Shown here: positions 26,101 through 33,839 of the stretch, piece by piece
How positions within the stretch are numbered: the stretch's first letter is position 1
Layout: each line of letters opens with the position of its first letter
Position numbers and translations under genes: made by a program
Assembly (NCBI GenBank): GCA_947628655.1
Contig: CANRAS010000014.1
Location: 1 to 50,675, forward strand
DNA from: an uncultured Clostridia bacterium
GTDB taxonomy: Bacteria; Bacillota; Clostridia; Oscillospirales; Ruminococcaceae
DNA: 50,675 bases
Direction: 5' to 3'
Notes under the pieces: generated by a model
What the model was told of the DNA's origin: nothing
Database searches by the model: none
The model's input: only the letters and a program-made list of their open reading frames with translations

Positions 26101-26765
26101 GGGTTCTGCGCCGTGCCGTGGAGAACGGGGTGTTCGGGGTTGAGCGCTCTGTTGCGGAACGCCTGAATAGCATCCCAATCAACCATTTTTGCGAGCGTAT
26201 CATAATCCCAGACTTCGATTTTCTGTATCTCGTGAGAGGTACGGAAACCGTCAAAGAAGTGCAGGAAAGGCACTCTTCCCTTGATAGTAGCAAGGTGAGC
26301 GACCGCGCCCAAATCCATAACTTCCTGCGGGTTAGTCGAGCAGAGCATAGCATAGCCTGTCTGACGGCAAGCGTAAATATCGCTGTGGTCGCCGAAGATA
26401 GACAGCGCGTGCGACGCTACCGCACGGGCGGAAACGTGGATAACGCTCGGGAGCAGTTCGCCCGCGATTTTATACATATTCGGGATCATGAGAAGTAATC
26501 CTTGCGACGCTGTGTATGTAGTAGTGAGCGCACCTGCGGAAAGCGAACCGTGAACCGCGCCTGCCGCGCCTGCCTCGGACTGCATTTCAACGACTTTAAC
26601 TTCCTCGCCGAAGATGTTCTTTCTGCCTGCCGTAGCCCATGAATCTGTGACCTCCGCCATTACAGATGACGGTGTGATGGGGTAGATTGCCGCCAAATCG
26701 GTAAACGCGTATGAAACGTGACCCGCGGCGTTGTTACCGTCCATCGTTAGCTTTTTTCTTGCCAT
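23190..26765 (-). CDS. nifJ: Pyruvate:ferredoxin (flavodoxin) oxidoreductase
   Basis: It oxidises pyruvate to acetyl-CoA and CO2 with reduction of ferredoxin or flavodoxin, a hallmark of anaerobic fermentation. The 1191-residue chain has all domains in one polypeptide. An N-terminal pyrimidine-binding domain (DGNNAAGHVSYAFTD, ITPSSVMAE) and a transketolase-C-like domain come first. A 2[4Fe-4S] ferredoxin domain follows near 680-750 (CIQCNQCAMVCP, CTGCGVCANICP). The TPP domain comes last (CAGCGETPY, GGDGWAYDIGYGGLDH, VYSNTGGQ). AGGAGG lies before the ATG. It is monocistronic, with its own promoter and terminator. Confidence 0.97.
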   Translation of the reverse strand: MARKKLTMDGNNAAGHVSYAFTDLAAIYPITPSSVMAEVTDSWATAGRKNIFGEEVKVVEMQSEAGAAGAVHGSLSAGALTTTYTASQGLLLMIPNMYKIAGELLPSVIHVSARAVASHALSIFGDHSDIYACRQTGYAMLCSTNPQEVMDLGAVAHLATIKGRVPFLHFFDGFRTSHEIQKIEVWDYDTLAKMVDWDAIQAFRNRALNPEHPVLHGTAQNPDIFFQAREACNTYYDNIPNVVTEYMDKVNAEIGTDYKLFNYYGAPDAEEVIVAMGSVCDTIEETIDYLAKQGRKVGLVKVRLYRPFVSSAFVSAIPSTVKKISVLDRTKEPGSIGEPLYLDVVAALKTEGKFTDVPVYTGRYGLGSKDCNPAQIIAVYNNKDKKRFTIGIEDDVTNLSLPITENPNTTPEGTTCCKFWGLGSDGTVGANKNSIKIIGDHTDMYAQAYFAYDSKKSGGVTISHLRFGKSPIKSTYFVNKANFVACHNPSYIDKYDMVEDVIPGGTFLLNCQWSVDELDEKLPDAVKGYIANNNIKFYIINAIKIAKEIGLGNRTNTVLQSAFFKLANIIPADDAVKYMKEKALASFGKKGEDIVNMNYAAIDQGAGAVVEVPVPESWKSCSGTLAQPHFEGDDKFLIDFVNNIQVPVNAQRGDKLPVSTFKDIADGTFPQGSAAFEKRGIAVDVPVWVPENCIQCNQCAMVCPHAVIRPFVYSADEAAKLPAGTAVKDAAGMPGMKFTMAISTLDCTGCGVCANICPAGTKDKSKNALVMTPIEQAMDQQKVFNYAVANDNENAAAVEKFKDTTVKGVQFKQPLLEFSGACAGCGETPYAKLVTQICGDRMYIANATGCSSIWAGSEPSTPYTTNKAGHGPAWANSLFEDNAEFGLGMFLAQDTLRNRAQTCLKVLREKAEGKGNTEVVGLIDKYFETKDDGKANLEATTALVNKIEACNCGNKEAVDVLNLKNYLSKKSNWILGGDGWAYDIGYGGLDHVIASGKNVNILVFDTEVYSNTGGQASKATNIGAVAQFAAGGKDVKKKDLAGIAMSYGYVYVAQIAMGADRNQCLKAIAEAEAYDGPSLIIAYAPCINHGIKGGLTIAQQVEKEAVEAGYWHLFRFNPALTDEGKSPFILDSKAPTGDYKAFMMREVRYNSLMRANPDRATVLFDKAVANSKAKYDHLVEMQKAYKEEFEK

Positions 26766-26809
26766 TGGATTTATTCCTCCTAAAACTTAGTTTATAGCAG
26801 GGATTATTC

Positions 26810-26885
26810 GCGCACCGCGCGGATTTCCGCATACGGGGCGGGGAAAGCCCCGACAAGTCAAGACTGCCCCGCGCGGTATCTGCGC
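26810..26885 (-). promoter_or_regulatory. Structured leader of nifJ
   Basis: Between the promoter and nifJ, ACCGCGCGG (26814-26822) and CCGCGCGGT (26869-26877) form a perfect 9-bp stem enclosing a CGGGG/CCCCG hairpin. No known riboswitch was recognised. It differs from the repeat family of the other gaps. Confidence 0.45.
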
Positions 26886-26911
26886 ATACTCCACCGCATA
26901 TTACATTTTCT

Positions 26912-26940
26912 ATTGTACCATATTTTTTTACATTTTGCAA
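26912..26940 (-). promoter_or_regulatory. nifJ promoter
   Basis: Minus-strand TTGCAA (26935-26940) and TACAAT (26912-26917) are 17 bp apart. The leader to the nifJ ATG is about 140 nt. Confidence 0.65.
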
Positions 26941-26984
26941 TAGAATTTAGAAATTTTTTTAAAATTTTTGTCATTTATCACATA

Positions 26985-27489
26985 GTTGCTAGAGAATAGA
27001 GAATAGTAGTTAGTTATTTGGGTCACGGCGTTGAACGGCTAGAGGCTAGAGGTGCTTGTTCCGCTTACGCGGAACATCGCAGAGGCTAGAGGCTAGACAA
27101 GGTGCGCCCTTGCGGGCGCGGAAAGATTGTCATTAAGTCAATACGCCCCGACAACGCGGTAGGGTTCGGCGTGGCTCAATTCCCGCGCCCCATTCCCTTA
27201 TCCCGCGCACCGCAACCGTCCCGCGTCAAACGCGCCTGCACCGCCCGTGTACGCGCTTGTTGCCGACCGCCCGCAATTCGCCTGTCGGCGAATTAACGGC
27301 GCTGTCGCGCCGTTGTTTTGCGCTCCGCGCAAAACGCGGGCTAGGTGAACGGGGTCACGGCGTTGCTCGCCTAGGGAAAAGCAACCCTCGCCGACGGCGG
27401 GGGCGCGCATTGACCCGCAGACAATCTAATCGTCCGCGAGAGCGGACACCTAAACTAGCTACTAACCTCTATTCTCTAGTTACTAGCAG
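26985..27489 (+). repeat. Complete composite element upstream of nifJ (core copy 9)
   Basis: TAGAGAA heptads come first, then GGCTAGA heptads around hairpin GTTCCGC/GCGGAAC, hairpin GTGCGCCC/GGGCGC and AGATTGTC (27124). A plus core (27168-27344) and a CCGCC hairpin follow. GACAATCT (27420) with hairpin GTCCGC/GCGGAC and CTAACCT/CTATTCT heptads (27457-27487) form the right end. Confidence 0.85.
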
Positions 27490-27492
27490 CGC

Positions 27493-27520
27493 AAAAACAA
27501 CCCCCGCCGACGGCGGGGGT
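27493..27520 (-). terminator. Terminator of the small membrane-protein gene
   Basis: ACCCCCGCC/GGCGGGGGT with a GTC loop is followed on the minus strand by TGTTTTTG, just beyond the stop at 27529. Confidence 0.65.
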
Positions 27521-27528
27521 GTTTAATA

Positions 27529-27960
27529 TCAAGTTCCGTTCTTCATATTCTTTGCGTGATAGCTTATTGTTGCAACTCCTGCCAGAATAATTAAATAACT
27601 GCCGATTTCAAGCTGGAAAGAATCATAGTGCAAACCGTCCGGCTTAACGTGCGCCAGTTGGAACGTCATCAGAGAAAGCAGGTTTGACGCGGGCGCTATT
27701 AAAAACTGACCGATAAAGCCGAGCGCCGACATTCCAAGTCCCGCAAGCGACGAGGTTATCGGGAACTTTGTAATCAAGTCATAAACCACAATTACTACCG
27801 CCAGAGCGAACAGCACAATTGACGTGATACGTGCAATTACGCACATCGTCATACAGTTTTCGGGACTGGATTTCAAAAATATCCTGAAGATAACCGCGCA
27901 AAGCGCCGCCGCACCTCCGGCGATACAGCCTATTACTCTTAAAACATTTCTCGCTACCAT
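27529..27960 (-). CDS. Small membrane protein of unknown function
   Basis: This 143-residue protein has four hydrophobic segments: about 4-25, 38-62, 70-100 and 118-135. No conserved motif was recognised. Short polar stretches (KSSPENCMT, HVKPDGLHYDS) lie between the helices. ATG 27960 with AAGGAG upstream is chosen over a TTG two codons earlier. It is a single-gene unit with its own perfect promoter and a terminator, which supports a real gene. Confidence 0.7.
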   Translation of the reverse strand: MVARNVLRVIGCIAGGAAALCAVIFRIFLKSSPENCMTMCVIARITSIVLFALAVVIVVYDLITKFPITSSLAGLGMSALGFIGQFLIAPASNLLSLMTFQLAHVKPDGLHYDSFQLEIGSYLIILAGVATISYHAKNMKNGT

Positions 27961-28024
27961 AACCAAACTCCTTATAAAATATGTATAGTACCCTTGCCCA
28001 ATGCAAAAGTAAACTTCATAAAAT

Positions 28025-28053
28025 ATTATATCACGAAACTTTCACATTGTCAA
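28025..28053 (-). promoter_or_regulatory. Promoter of the small membrane-protein gene
   Basis: Minus-strand TTGACA (28048-28053) and TATAAT (28025-28030) are 17 bp apart, about 60 nt before the ATG. Confidence 0.8.
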
Positions 28054-28064
28054 GATATTTTTTG

Positions 28065-28093
28065 TTGACATTATATATATATATATATATATT
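28065..28093 (+). promoter_or_regulatory. Possible divergent promoter in a TA dinucleotide run
   Basis: TTGACA (28065-28070) is followed by a (TA)n run (28072-28092) that ends in TATATT at exactly 17 bp spacing. No plus-strand gene lies ahead, so this may be chance. Confidence 0.3.
28072..28092. repeat. TA dinucleotide run
   Basis: About ten uninterrupted TA units lie between two divergent TTGACA boxes. Such runs change length easily and could vary promoter spacing. Confidence 0.8.
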
Positions 28094-28193
28094 GGCTGTT
28101 GAATAATTTTGTGGAGTTTGCACAATAAACGCGGGGTCTTGCGGTTTCATAGTATTCCCCTTCCACGGCAGAAGAAACGCAATAACACAACAC

Positions 28194-28305
28194 ACCCCCG
28201 CCGACAGGCGGGGGCGTACTGACTTAAAGACAATCTAAAATGCGCGGGCAACGCCCGCGCACTTTGAAATCTAACCTCTTACCTCTTACTTCTAACCTCT
28301 AGAAA
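28194..28305 (+). repeat. One-ended composite element at the purine nucleoside phosphorylase 3' end
   Basis: Hairpin CCCCCGCC/GGCGGGGG comes first, then GACAATCT (28229), hairpin TGCGCGGGC/GCCCGCGCA and TCTAACC/TCTTACC heptads (28270-28303) that contain the stop codon of the next gene. 28094-28190 shows nothing recognisable. Confidence 0.8.
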
Positions 28306-29125
28306 CAATCTCGCTAATTGCCCTCCGAACCAATTTCTTAAACAACGGGGCTGCTCTGTCCGCTGTTTCCTGTACTTCCTTATGGCTGAGGGGATTGGAG
28401 GAAATGCCCGCGGCGAGGTTGGATATGCAGGAAATACCGCAGACTTCCATTCCGCAGTGACGCGCGGCTATTGCCTCGACGGCGGTTGACATTCCCACCG
28501 CGTCCGCGCCCAAACGTCCGTAAGCGCGGATTTCGGCGGGCGTTTCGTAGTTCGGTCCTGTTGTTTGAATGTAAACCCCGCGCCGGAGCGGAACGCCCTC
28601 GGCGGCGGCGGAGTTCTCGATAACCGTGCGCAAGCGGCGGCTATAGACTTCGCTCATATCGGGAAAACGCGTACCGAGTTCCTCAATATTCGCGCCGATA
28701 AGCGGAGAGGGTACGGACAGCGTGATGTGGTCGCAAATCAGCATAAAATCGCCCGCGTGGAACGACGGGTTTATACCGCCCGCGGCGTTCGTAAGGAACA
28801 GCGTTTTCGCGCCCATAAGGTGCATAAGGCGGGTGGGAAGTACAACGTCCTGCACGGGATAACCCTCGTAGTAATGCACTCTGCCCTGCATTGCGACAAT
28901 CGGAACGCCGTCCGAATAACCGAAAACGAACTGCCCCTTATGCCCCGCGACCGTGCTTACGGGGAAACCCTCGATTTCGTTATACGGCAAAACGTCCTTT
29001 ACGTCCATAGTATCGCAGAAATCGCCAAGCCCGCTGCCTAGCACAAGCGCGAGTTCGGGCTTGAAATCAACGCGCTTTTCGACCGCGCCATAGCATTTTT
29101 TCAGTTTTTCGTAAACTTCGTTCAT
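28292..29125 (-). CDS. punA: Purine nucleoside phosphorylase (trimeric PNP-I type)
   Basis: It cleaves (deoxy)inosine and guanosine with phosphate, for purine salvage. The 277-residue protein shows LVLGSGLGDF with the phosphate-binding Ser, GHKGQFVFG, QGRVHYYEGYP, LTNAAGGINPSFHAGDFMLICDHI and the purine-site segment GVYIQTTGPNYETPAEIRAYGRLGADAVGMST. GGAG precedes the ATG. The last residues SRG and the TAG stop are encoded within an AGAGGTTAG heptad tract. Confidence 0.95.
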   Translation of the reverse strand: MNEVYEKLKKCYGAVEKRVDFKPELALVLGSGLGDFCDTMDVKDVLPYNEIEGFPVSTVAGHKGQFVFGYSDGVPIVAMQGRVHYYEGYPVQDVVLPTRLMHLMGAKTLFLTNAAGGINPSFHAGDFMLICDHITLSVPSPLIGANIEELGTRFPDMSEVYSRRLRTVIENSAAAEGVPLRRGVYIQTTGPNYETPAEIRAYGRLGADAVGMSTAVEAIAARHCGMEVCGISCISNLAAGISSNPLSHKEVQETADRAAPLFKKLVRRAISEIVSRG

Positions 29126-29155
29126 CGTAATATCTCCTTTTTAATTTTTAGTGAA

Positions 29156-29715
29156 TTATAGGCTAGGTACGCTTTGACCCCGCGCCGAACGCGCGGTAAT
29201 GCGGACAACGCCGTAACCCGCGCAACCTAGCCTGCGTTTTGCGCGAAGCGCAAAACAACGGCGCGTAAGCGCCGTTAATTCGCCGTCAGGCGAATTGCGG
29301 GCGGTCGGGCGCAGGAGCGCACGGGCGGTAAAGGCGCGTTTATACGCGGGACGGTAAGGGTACGCGGGATAAGGGCGCGGGGCGCGGGAATTGAGCAACC
29401 CAAACCGCGCGATAATGCGAGCAACGTCTTGACCCGCAGACAATCTAATCCGCGCGCGCAAGGTAGCGGCAGGACGCCGCTACCGTTTCGCCCAAAGTCG
29501 GCGCACGATGCGCCGACAGCAAAGCGAAACAGGGCGCAACCCTGTTCATACTATGCACTCAGCACTATGCACTGTAAACTGTTACAGGGGCGCGGGAATT
29601 GAGCAACCCAAACCGCGCGATAATGCGAGCAACGTCTTGACCCGCAGACAATCTTTCCGCGCCCGCAGGGCGCACCTTGTCTTACCTCTTACATCTAACA
29701 GCTTATCTCTTATGC
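29156..29715 (-). repeat. Composite element upstream of purine nucleoside phosphorylase (core copy 10)
   Basis: A minus core (29227-29400) is followed by GACAATCT (29439) with stacked hairpins GGTAGCGGC/GCCGCTACC and GTCGGCGCA/TGCGCCGAC. CACTNNN heptads (29548-29583), a duplicated core end and a second GACAATCT (29647) with hairpin GCGCCC/GGGCGC come next. TCTTACC heptads then run into the stop codon of the gene at 29703. Confidence 0.85.
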
Positions 29716-30023
29716 CTTTTCATCTTCTTTATCTTCGCAGAGAAAAAATGCATAGCTTTTCCCGCTGTCGTCCGATGTATTCTAACCCCCAGATATTCGT
29801 TTGTGGATTTGTCGTGATATATCATTTTCTCACATTCGGGGTCGAACGTCTGCGCGATGTACTCTAACGTGCCGTCGTCGGGGCGTATTCCCGTGAAGAA
29901 CGGCTTTTCCAGAATGTAAACCGCGCTCCCCGCGTTTGTCACTTCCCTGCAAACCTCGTTGCCTGCGACTGTTTCGGCGGCGAGTATCGAATTTAACCGC
30001 CACGACTTCATTTCAAACGACAT
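29703..30023 (-). CDS. Unknown protein downstream of the histidine kinase
   Basis: This 106-residue soluble protein has a basic C-terminus. No family was recognised. It begins 26 bp after the histidine-kinase gene on the same strand, so it is probably co-transcribed. GGAGATGAT-type ribosome site precedes the ATG. The terminal HKR and TAA stop are encoded by the heptad tract, so the true ancestral C-terminus may have been different. Confidence 0.6.
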   Translation of the reverse strand: MSFEMKSWRLNSILAAETVAGNEVCREVTNAGSAVYILEKPFFTGIRPDDGTLEYIAQTFDPECEKMIYHDKSTNEYLGVRIHRTTAGKAMHFFSAKIKKMKRHKR

Positions 30024-30049
30024 AATATCATCTCCGAATGTGTAATAGC

Positions 30050-31105
30050 CTATCTGTTATCGCGGAGTTCCACCGTGAATATCGTGCCTTTTCCCTGCTC
30101 GGAAGTCACCGCGATGTCGCCCCCGCAAAGTTCCGTTATCTTCTTTACGAGCGACAGCCCTAAGCCGTTGCCCTTAGTCGCGTGGGAATAATCCGCCTGA
30201 TAGAACTTATCGAAAATGTACGGCAGAGCCTCGCTTGAAATCCCGCACCCGCTGTCCTCTACAGTCACAACAATAAGTCCGTCACGGCGTTTGCATGTAA
30301 CGTGAATAAACCCGCCCGCAGGCGTGAACTTCACGGCGTTATCGAACAGGTTGTTCCAGACGTGCGCCAGCATCGGCTCGTTTTGGTAATACTTTATCTC
30401 GTCCAAATCCATATCAATTTCGAGGTTCTTTTCCGTCCATTGAGGCTCTAGGCGTATCATACAGTCGCGGAGCTGTTCGTCAAGCGAAAACTCCGTCTTT
30501 TCCGTGACTATATCCCTGTTTTCGAGGTTCGTCATAAGCAAAGTATTTTGGGAAAGCACGGACAGATATTCGGTTTCGTCGAGTATTATTTTCGAGAACT
30601 CTTTCTGCTGTTCGGGAGTAAGCCCGCCCTCGTAAAGCTGACGCGCAAATCCGCGTATTGATACGAGCGGGGTTTTGAACTCGTGTGAGAAGTTGGAGAT
30701 GAAGTCGTTTCGGAACATCTCCGTATTGCGGAGTTCTTCGGTCATTTCGTTGAAACCGCTGATAAGTTCGCGGAGTTCTTTTATCGTATGGCGCTCCGTC
30801 CAGCCGATTTCGAGCGTTATGTTGAAATCGCCCCCGATAACGCGCCTTGTCGCCTTGACAAGTTCCGAAAGCGGTTTTAATACCGTGTTCCCTATGACGA
30901 ACGCGAGCAGAGAACCTATCAAAAAACTTGCGATAATAGAGCCGACAACCTGTATAGTATTGTTTGTTCCGCCGTACACAAAGCCGATTACTATAGTAGC
31001 GGTAAACGACAATATTTCCGACGCCAGAATGATGATAGCCGACAGAATAGTAAGTTTCATTCCCAGTCGGTTTACCACCTTGAAAGGATTTTGTTTGTTT
31101 CGCAT
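30050..31105 (-). CDS. Sensor histidine kinase
   Basis: This 351-residue membrane kinase has two transmembrane helices (about 15-38 and 50-72) with almost no extracellular loop. A HAMP domain (about 72-125) follows, then a HisKA domain with the phospho-acceptor His in NFSHEFKTPLVSIRGFA, and an HATPase domain with WNNLFDNAVKF (N box), VEDSGCGIS (G1), FDKFYQADYS (F) and GNGLGLSLVKK (G2). The short loop suggests sensing in the membrane or through a partner. The OmpR-type regulator is encoded 1.2 kb upstream, separated by a GNAT gene and a repeat. AAGGAAT precedes the ATG. Confidence 0.93.
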   Translation of the reverse strand: MRNKQNPFKVVNRLGMKLTILSAIIILASEILSFTATIVIGFVYGGTNNTIQVVGSIIASFLIGSLLAFVIGNTVLKPLSELVKATRRVIGGDFNITLEIGWTERHTIKELRELISGFNEMTEELRNTEMFRNDFISNFSHEFKTPLVSIRGFARQLYEGGLTPEQQKEFSKIILDETEYLSVLSQNTLLMTNLENRDIVTEKTEFSLDEQLRDCMIRLEPQWTEKNLEIDMDLDEIKYYQNEPMLAHVWNNLFDNAVKFTPAGGFIHVTCKRRDGLIVVTVEDSGCGISSEALPYIFDKFYQADYSHATKGNGLGLSLVKKITELCGGDIAVTSEQGKGTIFTVELRDNR

Positions 31106-31150
31106 TTTTAATTCCTTTAATGCAGGATAACAGGGAGTTTTCCCCGTATT

Positions 31151-31630
31151 TTAAAGTTCAATATAATACGGGCAAATGTCCTCGTATACCCCCGATTTCA
31201 GCCGAAAACCGCGCGGTATCGTGCCAAGCCCGACAAACCCCAAGCGTTCATACAAATGCCGTGCGGGAGTGTTAGTCTTTACGACCGCGTTAAACTGGAG
31301 TATCTTAAAGCCGATTTTCCTCGCCTGCTCTATGCAGTCAAGCACGAGCATTTCGCCGATGTGCCGTCCGCGCAGGTCTGCTCTCACGGCGTAACTCGCA
31401 TTCGCGATGTGTCCGCACCTGCCGACATTGTTCGGGTGGAGTATGTACAGTCCGCAGACCGTATCGCCGTCAACCGCGACAGACGCGCGGCTTTGCCCCG
31501 CGAAAAACTCCGCGCCCGTCCGCTCGTCCAGCAAATCCTCCTGCGGAAACGCCGTCCCCTGTTCAACGACCTCGTTCCATATCTCTATCATTCCCGCAAG
31601 GTACTTTTCGGTATACTGCTTGATTTCCAT
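31151..31630 (-). CDS. GNAT-family N-acetyltransferase
   Basis: This 159-residue single-domain acyltransferase has the acetyl-CoA loop pattern ADLRGRHIGEMLVLDCIEQA near residues 90-110, followed by NTPARHLYERLGFVGLGTIPRGFRLKSGVYEDICPYYIEL. This resembles phosphinothricin- or amino-acid-type acetyltransferases; the substrate cannot be read from sequence. The ribosome site is weak. It lies between the two-component partner genes and could be part of their output. Confidence 0.85.
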   Translation of the reverse strand: MEIKQYTEKYLAGMIEIWNEVVEQGTAFPQEDLLDERTGAEFFAGQSRASVAVDGDTVCGLYILHPNNVGRCGHIANASYAVRADLRGRHIGEMLVLDCIEQARKIGFKILQFNAVVKTNTPARHLYERLGFVGLGTIPRGFRLKSGVYEDICPYYIEL

Positions 31631-31635
31631 AACAC

Positions 31636-32352
31636 TAACATCTTCTTACTTCTGATATTTTGCCGAACGCACGGCAAGGCGAACAGCGTATTGACCCGCA
31701 GACAATCTAATCCGCGCGCGGAGCGCGCAACTCTGTTTATACTATACACTCAGCACTCTTAACTCAGCACTATTATATAGCCCGCGTTTTGCGCAACGCG
31801 CAAAACAACGGCGCGACAGCGCCGTTAATTCGCCGCAGGCGAATGCGGGCGGTCGGGCAACGGCGCGTACACGAACGGCGCAGGCGCGTTAATACGCCTG
31901 ACGGTTGCGGTGCGCTGGATAAGGGCGCGGGGCGCTTGAATTGAGCCACGACCAAACGCACGGTAACGCGCCCGCGAAACCACCAACGTGGCTTGTGGCG
32001 CGCGGAATGTCACTGGCATTCCGCGCGCGGAAAGGTTGCTTTAATGCGACCGTTCCGCGCACTTCGTGCGCTCCACTAGGTGGCAGGGGAAAGCCCTCTA
32101 TCGCAGGGCTTTCCCCTCTTGCCCGCTACGCGGGCAATTCACCCCTTTTCGGAGCTCTTGAGCGTGGGGATTTCGCCGCCTGCGGGCGGCGACCAGAGGG
32201 CTCCGCCCTCTGGACTCCCGCAGCCTTTAGAAAAGGCTGGCGAAACTTTCGCTGCCTACGGCGGGGCGGTTCACGGCTGCTACGCCTAAACGTTACTCGT
32301 CAACGTGATGACCCGCAAATCTTACCTCTTACTTCTTACATCTAACTTCTAC
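31636..32352 (-). repeat. Composite element with a hairpin cluster (core copy 11)
   Basis: GACAATCT (31701) with hairpin GCGCGC/GCGCGC comes first, then CACTNNN heptads (31736-31775) and a minus core (31778-31950). A cluster of unrelated hairpins follows: GCGCGGAATG/CATTCCGCGC near 31998-32026, AGGGGAAAGCCCT/AGGGCTTTCCCCT at 32085-32117, TGCCCGC/GCGGGCA, CGCCGCC/GGGCGGCG and CCAGAGGG/CCCTCTGG. CTTACCT heptads (32319-32350) end at the response-regulator stop. No gene is visible in these 718 bp. Confidence 0.8.
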
Positions 32353-33026
32353 CCGTTCTTCTTAACCGCCTTGTACCCAAGCCCGCGCACGGTTTCAATG
32401 CTGAAATCATCGTTATCTTTAAAGCGCTCGCGCAGGCGGTTGATGTGAACGTCTACCGTGCGCGCCTCGCTGTCGGTGTCCATTGACCAGAACTCCTCCA
32501 TAAGGTTATTGCGCGTGAACGTCTTTCCCGGAAACGACAGGAGTTTAAACAATATCTGAAACTCCTTGCGCGGGAGGACTGTCGAAACGCCGTCACGCAC
32601 TACCGTAAACGAATCGTAAAACAGTTCCGTACCGCCGACCGTAAGCCTCTGTTCCTCGCTTATCTTACTGCGTCGGAGCAGGGCTTTTATCCGCAATAGC
32701 ATTTCCATTTCGTCAACGGGTTTCACCATAAAATCGTCCGTGCCTAACATAAAGGATTTTCTCATATCGTCGGAAGTGTCCTTTGCCGTTATCATCAGAA
32801 CGGGGACGTTGTTGTTCTCCTCGCGCAGAGCCTTTAAACAGCCGTAGCCGTCGAGTTTCGGCATCATAATATCAAGTATCATAAGGTCGATATGCGACGC
32901 CGCGATAACCTCTAAAGCCTGTTCGCCGTTTTCGGCGGTGAATACTCTATAGCCGTTTTTTTCGAGCGTATATTCGTAAAGTCTGCGAATATTCGTCTGG
33001 TCATCGACTACCAAAATGTTGAACAT
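32349..33026 (-). CDS. OmpR-family response regulator
   Basis: This 225-residue DNA-binding regulator has a receiver domain (1-120) with DDQTN, the phospho-acceptor Asp in LMILDIMMPKLDGYG, Thr/Ser in LMITAKD and Lys in DDFMVKPVD. A winged-helix output domain with RKEFQILFKLLSFPGKTFTRNNLMEEFW and TVDVHINRLRERF...VRGLGYK follows. ATG 33026 is chosen because the domain starts there; the longer reading overlaps the HAD gene in another frame. It lies 50 bp after the HAD gene. The partner kinase is probably the one at 30050. Confidence 0.93.
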   Translation of the reverse strand: MFNILVVDDQTNIRRLYEYTLEKNGYRVFTAENGEQALEVIAASHIDLMILDIMMPKLDGYGCLKALREENNNVPVLMITAKDTSDDMRKSFMLGTDDFMVKPVDEMEMLLRIKALLRRSKISEEQRLTVGGTELFYDSFTVVRDGVSTVLPRKEFQILFKLLSFPGKTFTRNNLMEEFWSMDTDSEARTVDVHINRLRERFKDNDDFSIETVRGLGYKAVKKNG

Positions 33027-33076
33027 AATACCCAAAATTTGCGCCTGATGTTCGGAATACGCGCAAATCCTCTCCT

Positions 33077-33817
33077 TTATATTGTTGTAAAAGCGAACTC
33101 GCACACGAACTGTGAAAAGCGTTCGCGCGGGCGGATTATCCTGTTTTCCGCTTTTACTTCGCCTGCCGTGATATTGTCCGTGAATACCGCGGTCTGCGCG
33201 GCGTTCAGCATAGAAATATCCATTGCGGAATTCCCCGCCGCCGCAAAGCGCGTTATACCCAGCTTTTCGGCGAGCCGTTTCACCGCCGCGCCTTTGTTTA
33301 ATGCCTTTGGCACGACATAGACTTTCTGCCCCGTGAAAAAACATTCACAGAGCGTTCCCGCGCCGAGAAAATCAAGCGTTTTGCGCGGGTCGGCGCTTTT
33401 CGTGAACAAAAACAGCCCGTCTACAAGGCGCACTTCAAACGAGCGGAACGGGTCGCGTCCCAGGAACGCTTGATACTCCGCAAGTTCCTCACGGCAGTTC
33501 TCGTAAATCCCGCAAGACCACTCCGACCATTCGGCGCTTTCCTCGCCGTCAATCAGCAGAGTACCTCCGTTATCGCACAGCGCGTACTTAGGGCAAAATC
33601 CGAACCGCGCGAAGTCTATCCTGCGGTACTGCTCAATACTGCGCGTTGTTATCGGGATTATCCGCGAAATCTGCGGGAATAATTCCGCTTGACGTTTTGT
33701 AATACACGAGATTTCCCCGCCGTCCTTGCGCTCGATAACAATATCGTCCGCTTGCTTATATTTTGCCGAAAAAATCAGCGTTCCGTCCAAGTCGGAAAAC
33801 AATATCTGCTCTGTCAT
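33077..33817 (-). CDS. HAD-family phosphatase, similar to Ter-module HADs
   Basis: This 246-residue HAD hydrolase has the nucleophile motif DLDGT (residues 9-13), motif II in PITTRSIEQYRRI, Lys in ALNKGAAVKRLAEKLG and motif IV GNSAMDISML, with a cap between. The stretch TTRSIEQYRRIDF...PKYALCDNGGTLLIDG resembles, by recalled pattern, HAD enzymes of the Ter-associated biosynthetic modules that also carry PRTase and StiP/PELOTA genes. Such a fusion gene is found 9 kb away at 42099. The substrate is unknown. It starts 22 bp after ahcY stops, so it is likely in the same operon. Confidence 0.75.
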   Translation of the reverse strand: MTEQILFSDLDGTLIFSAKYKQADDIVIERKDGGEISCITKRQAELFPQISRIIPITTRSIEQYRRIDFARFGFCPKYALCDNGGTLLIDGEESAEWSEWSCGIYENCREELAEYQAFLGRDPFRSFEVRLVDGLFLFTKSADPRKTLDFLGAGTLCECFFTGQKVYVVPKALNKGAAVKRLAEKLGITRFAAAGNSAMDISMLNAAQTAVFTDNITAGEVKAENRIIRPRERFSQFVCEFAFTTI

Positions 33818-33839
33818 ATCTGATTTGCGTGAAAGCGAA

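Noticed and set aside
1779-31950. Similar peptides (VAQFKRPFPLS... with ARNSPxGELTALSRRCFALRAKRG) readable in many copies of the core repeat
   Set aside because: The similarity follows from DNA conservation of the core. Frames break between copies by small indels, starts vary, and no copy has a ribosome site, so they are not counted as genes.
32349-33344. A longer response regulator starting at 33344
   Set aside because: The extra 106 residues overlap the HAD gene out of frame and have no domain; the receiver domain starts at ATG 33026.
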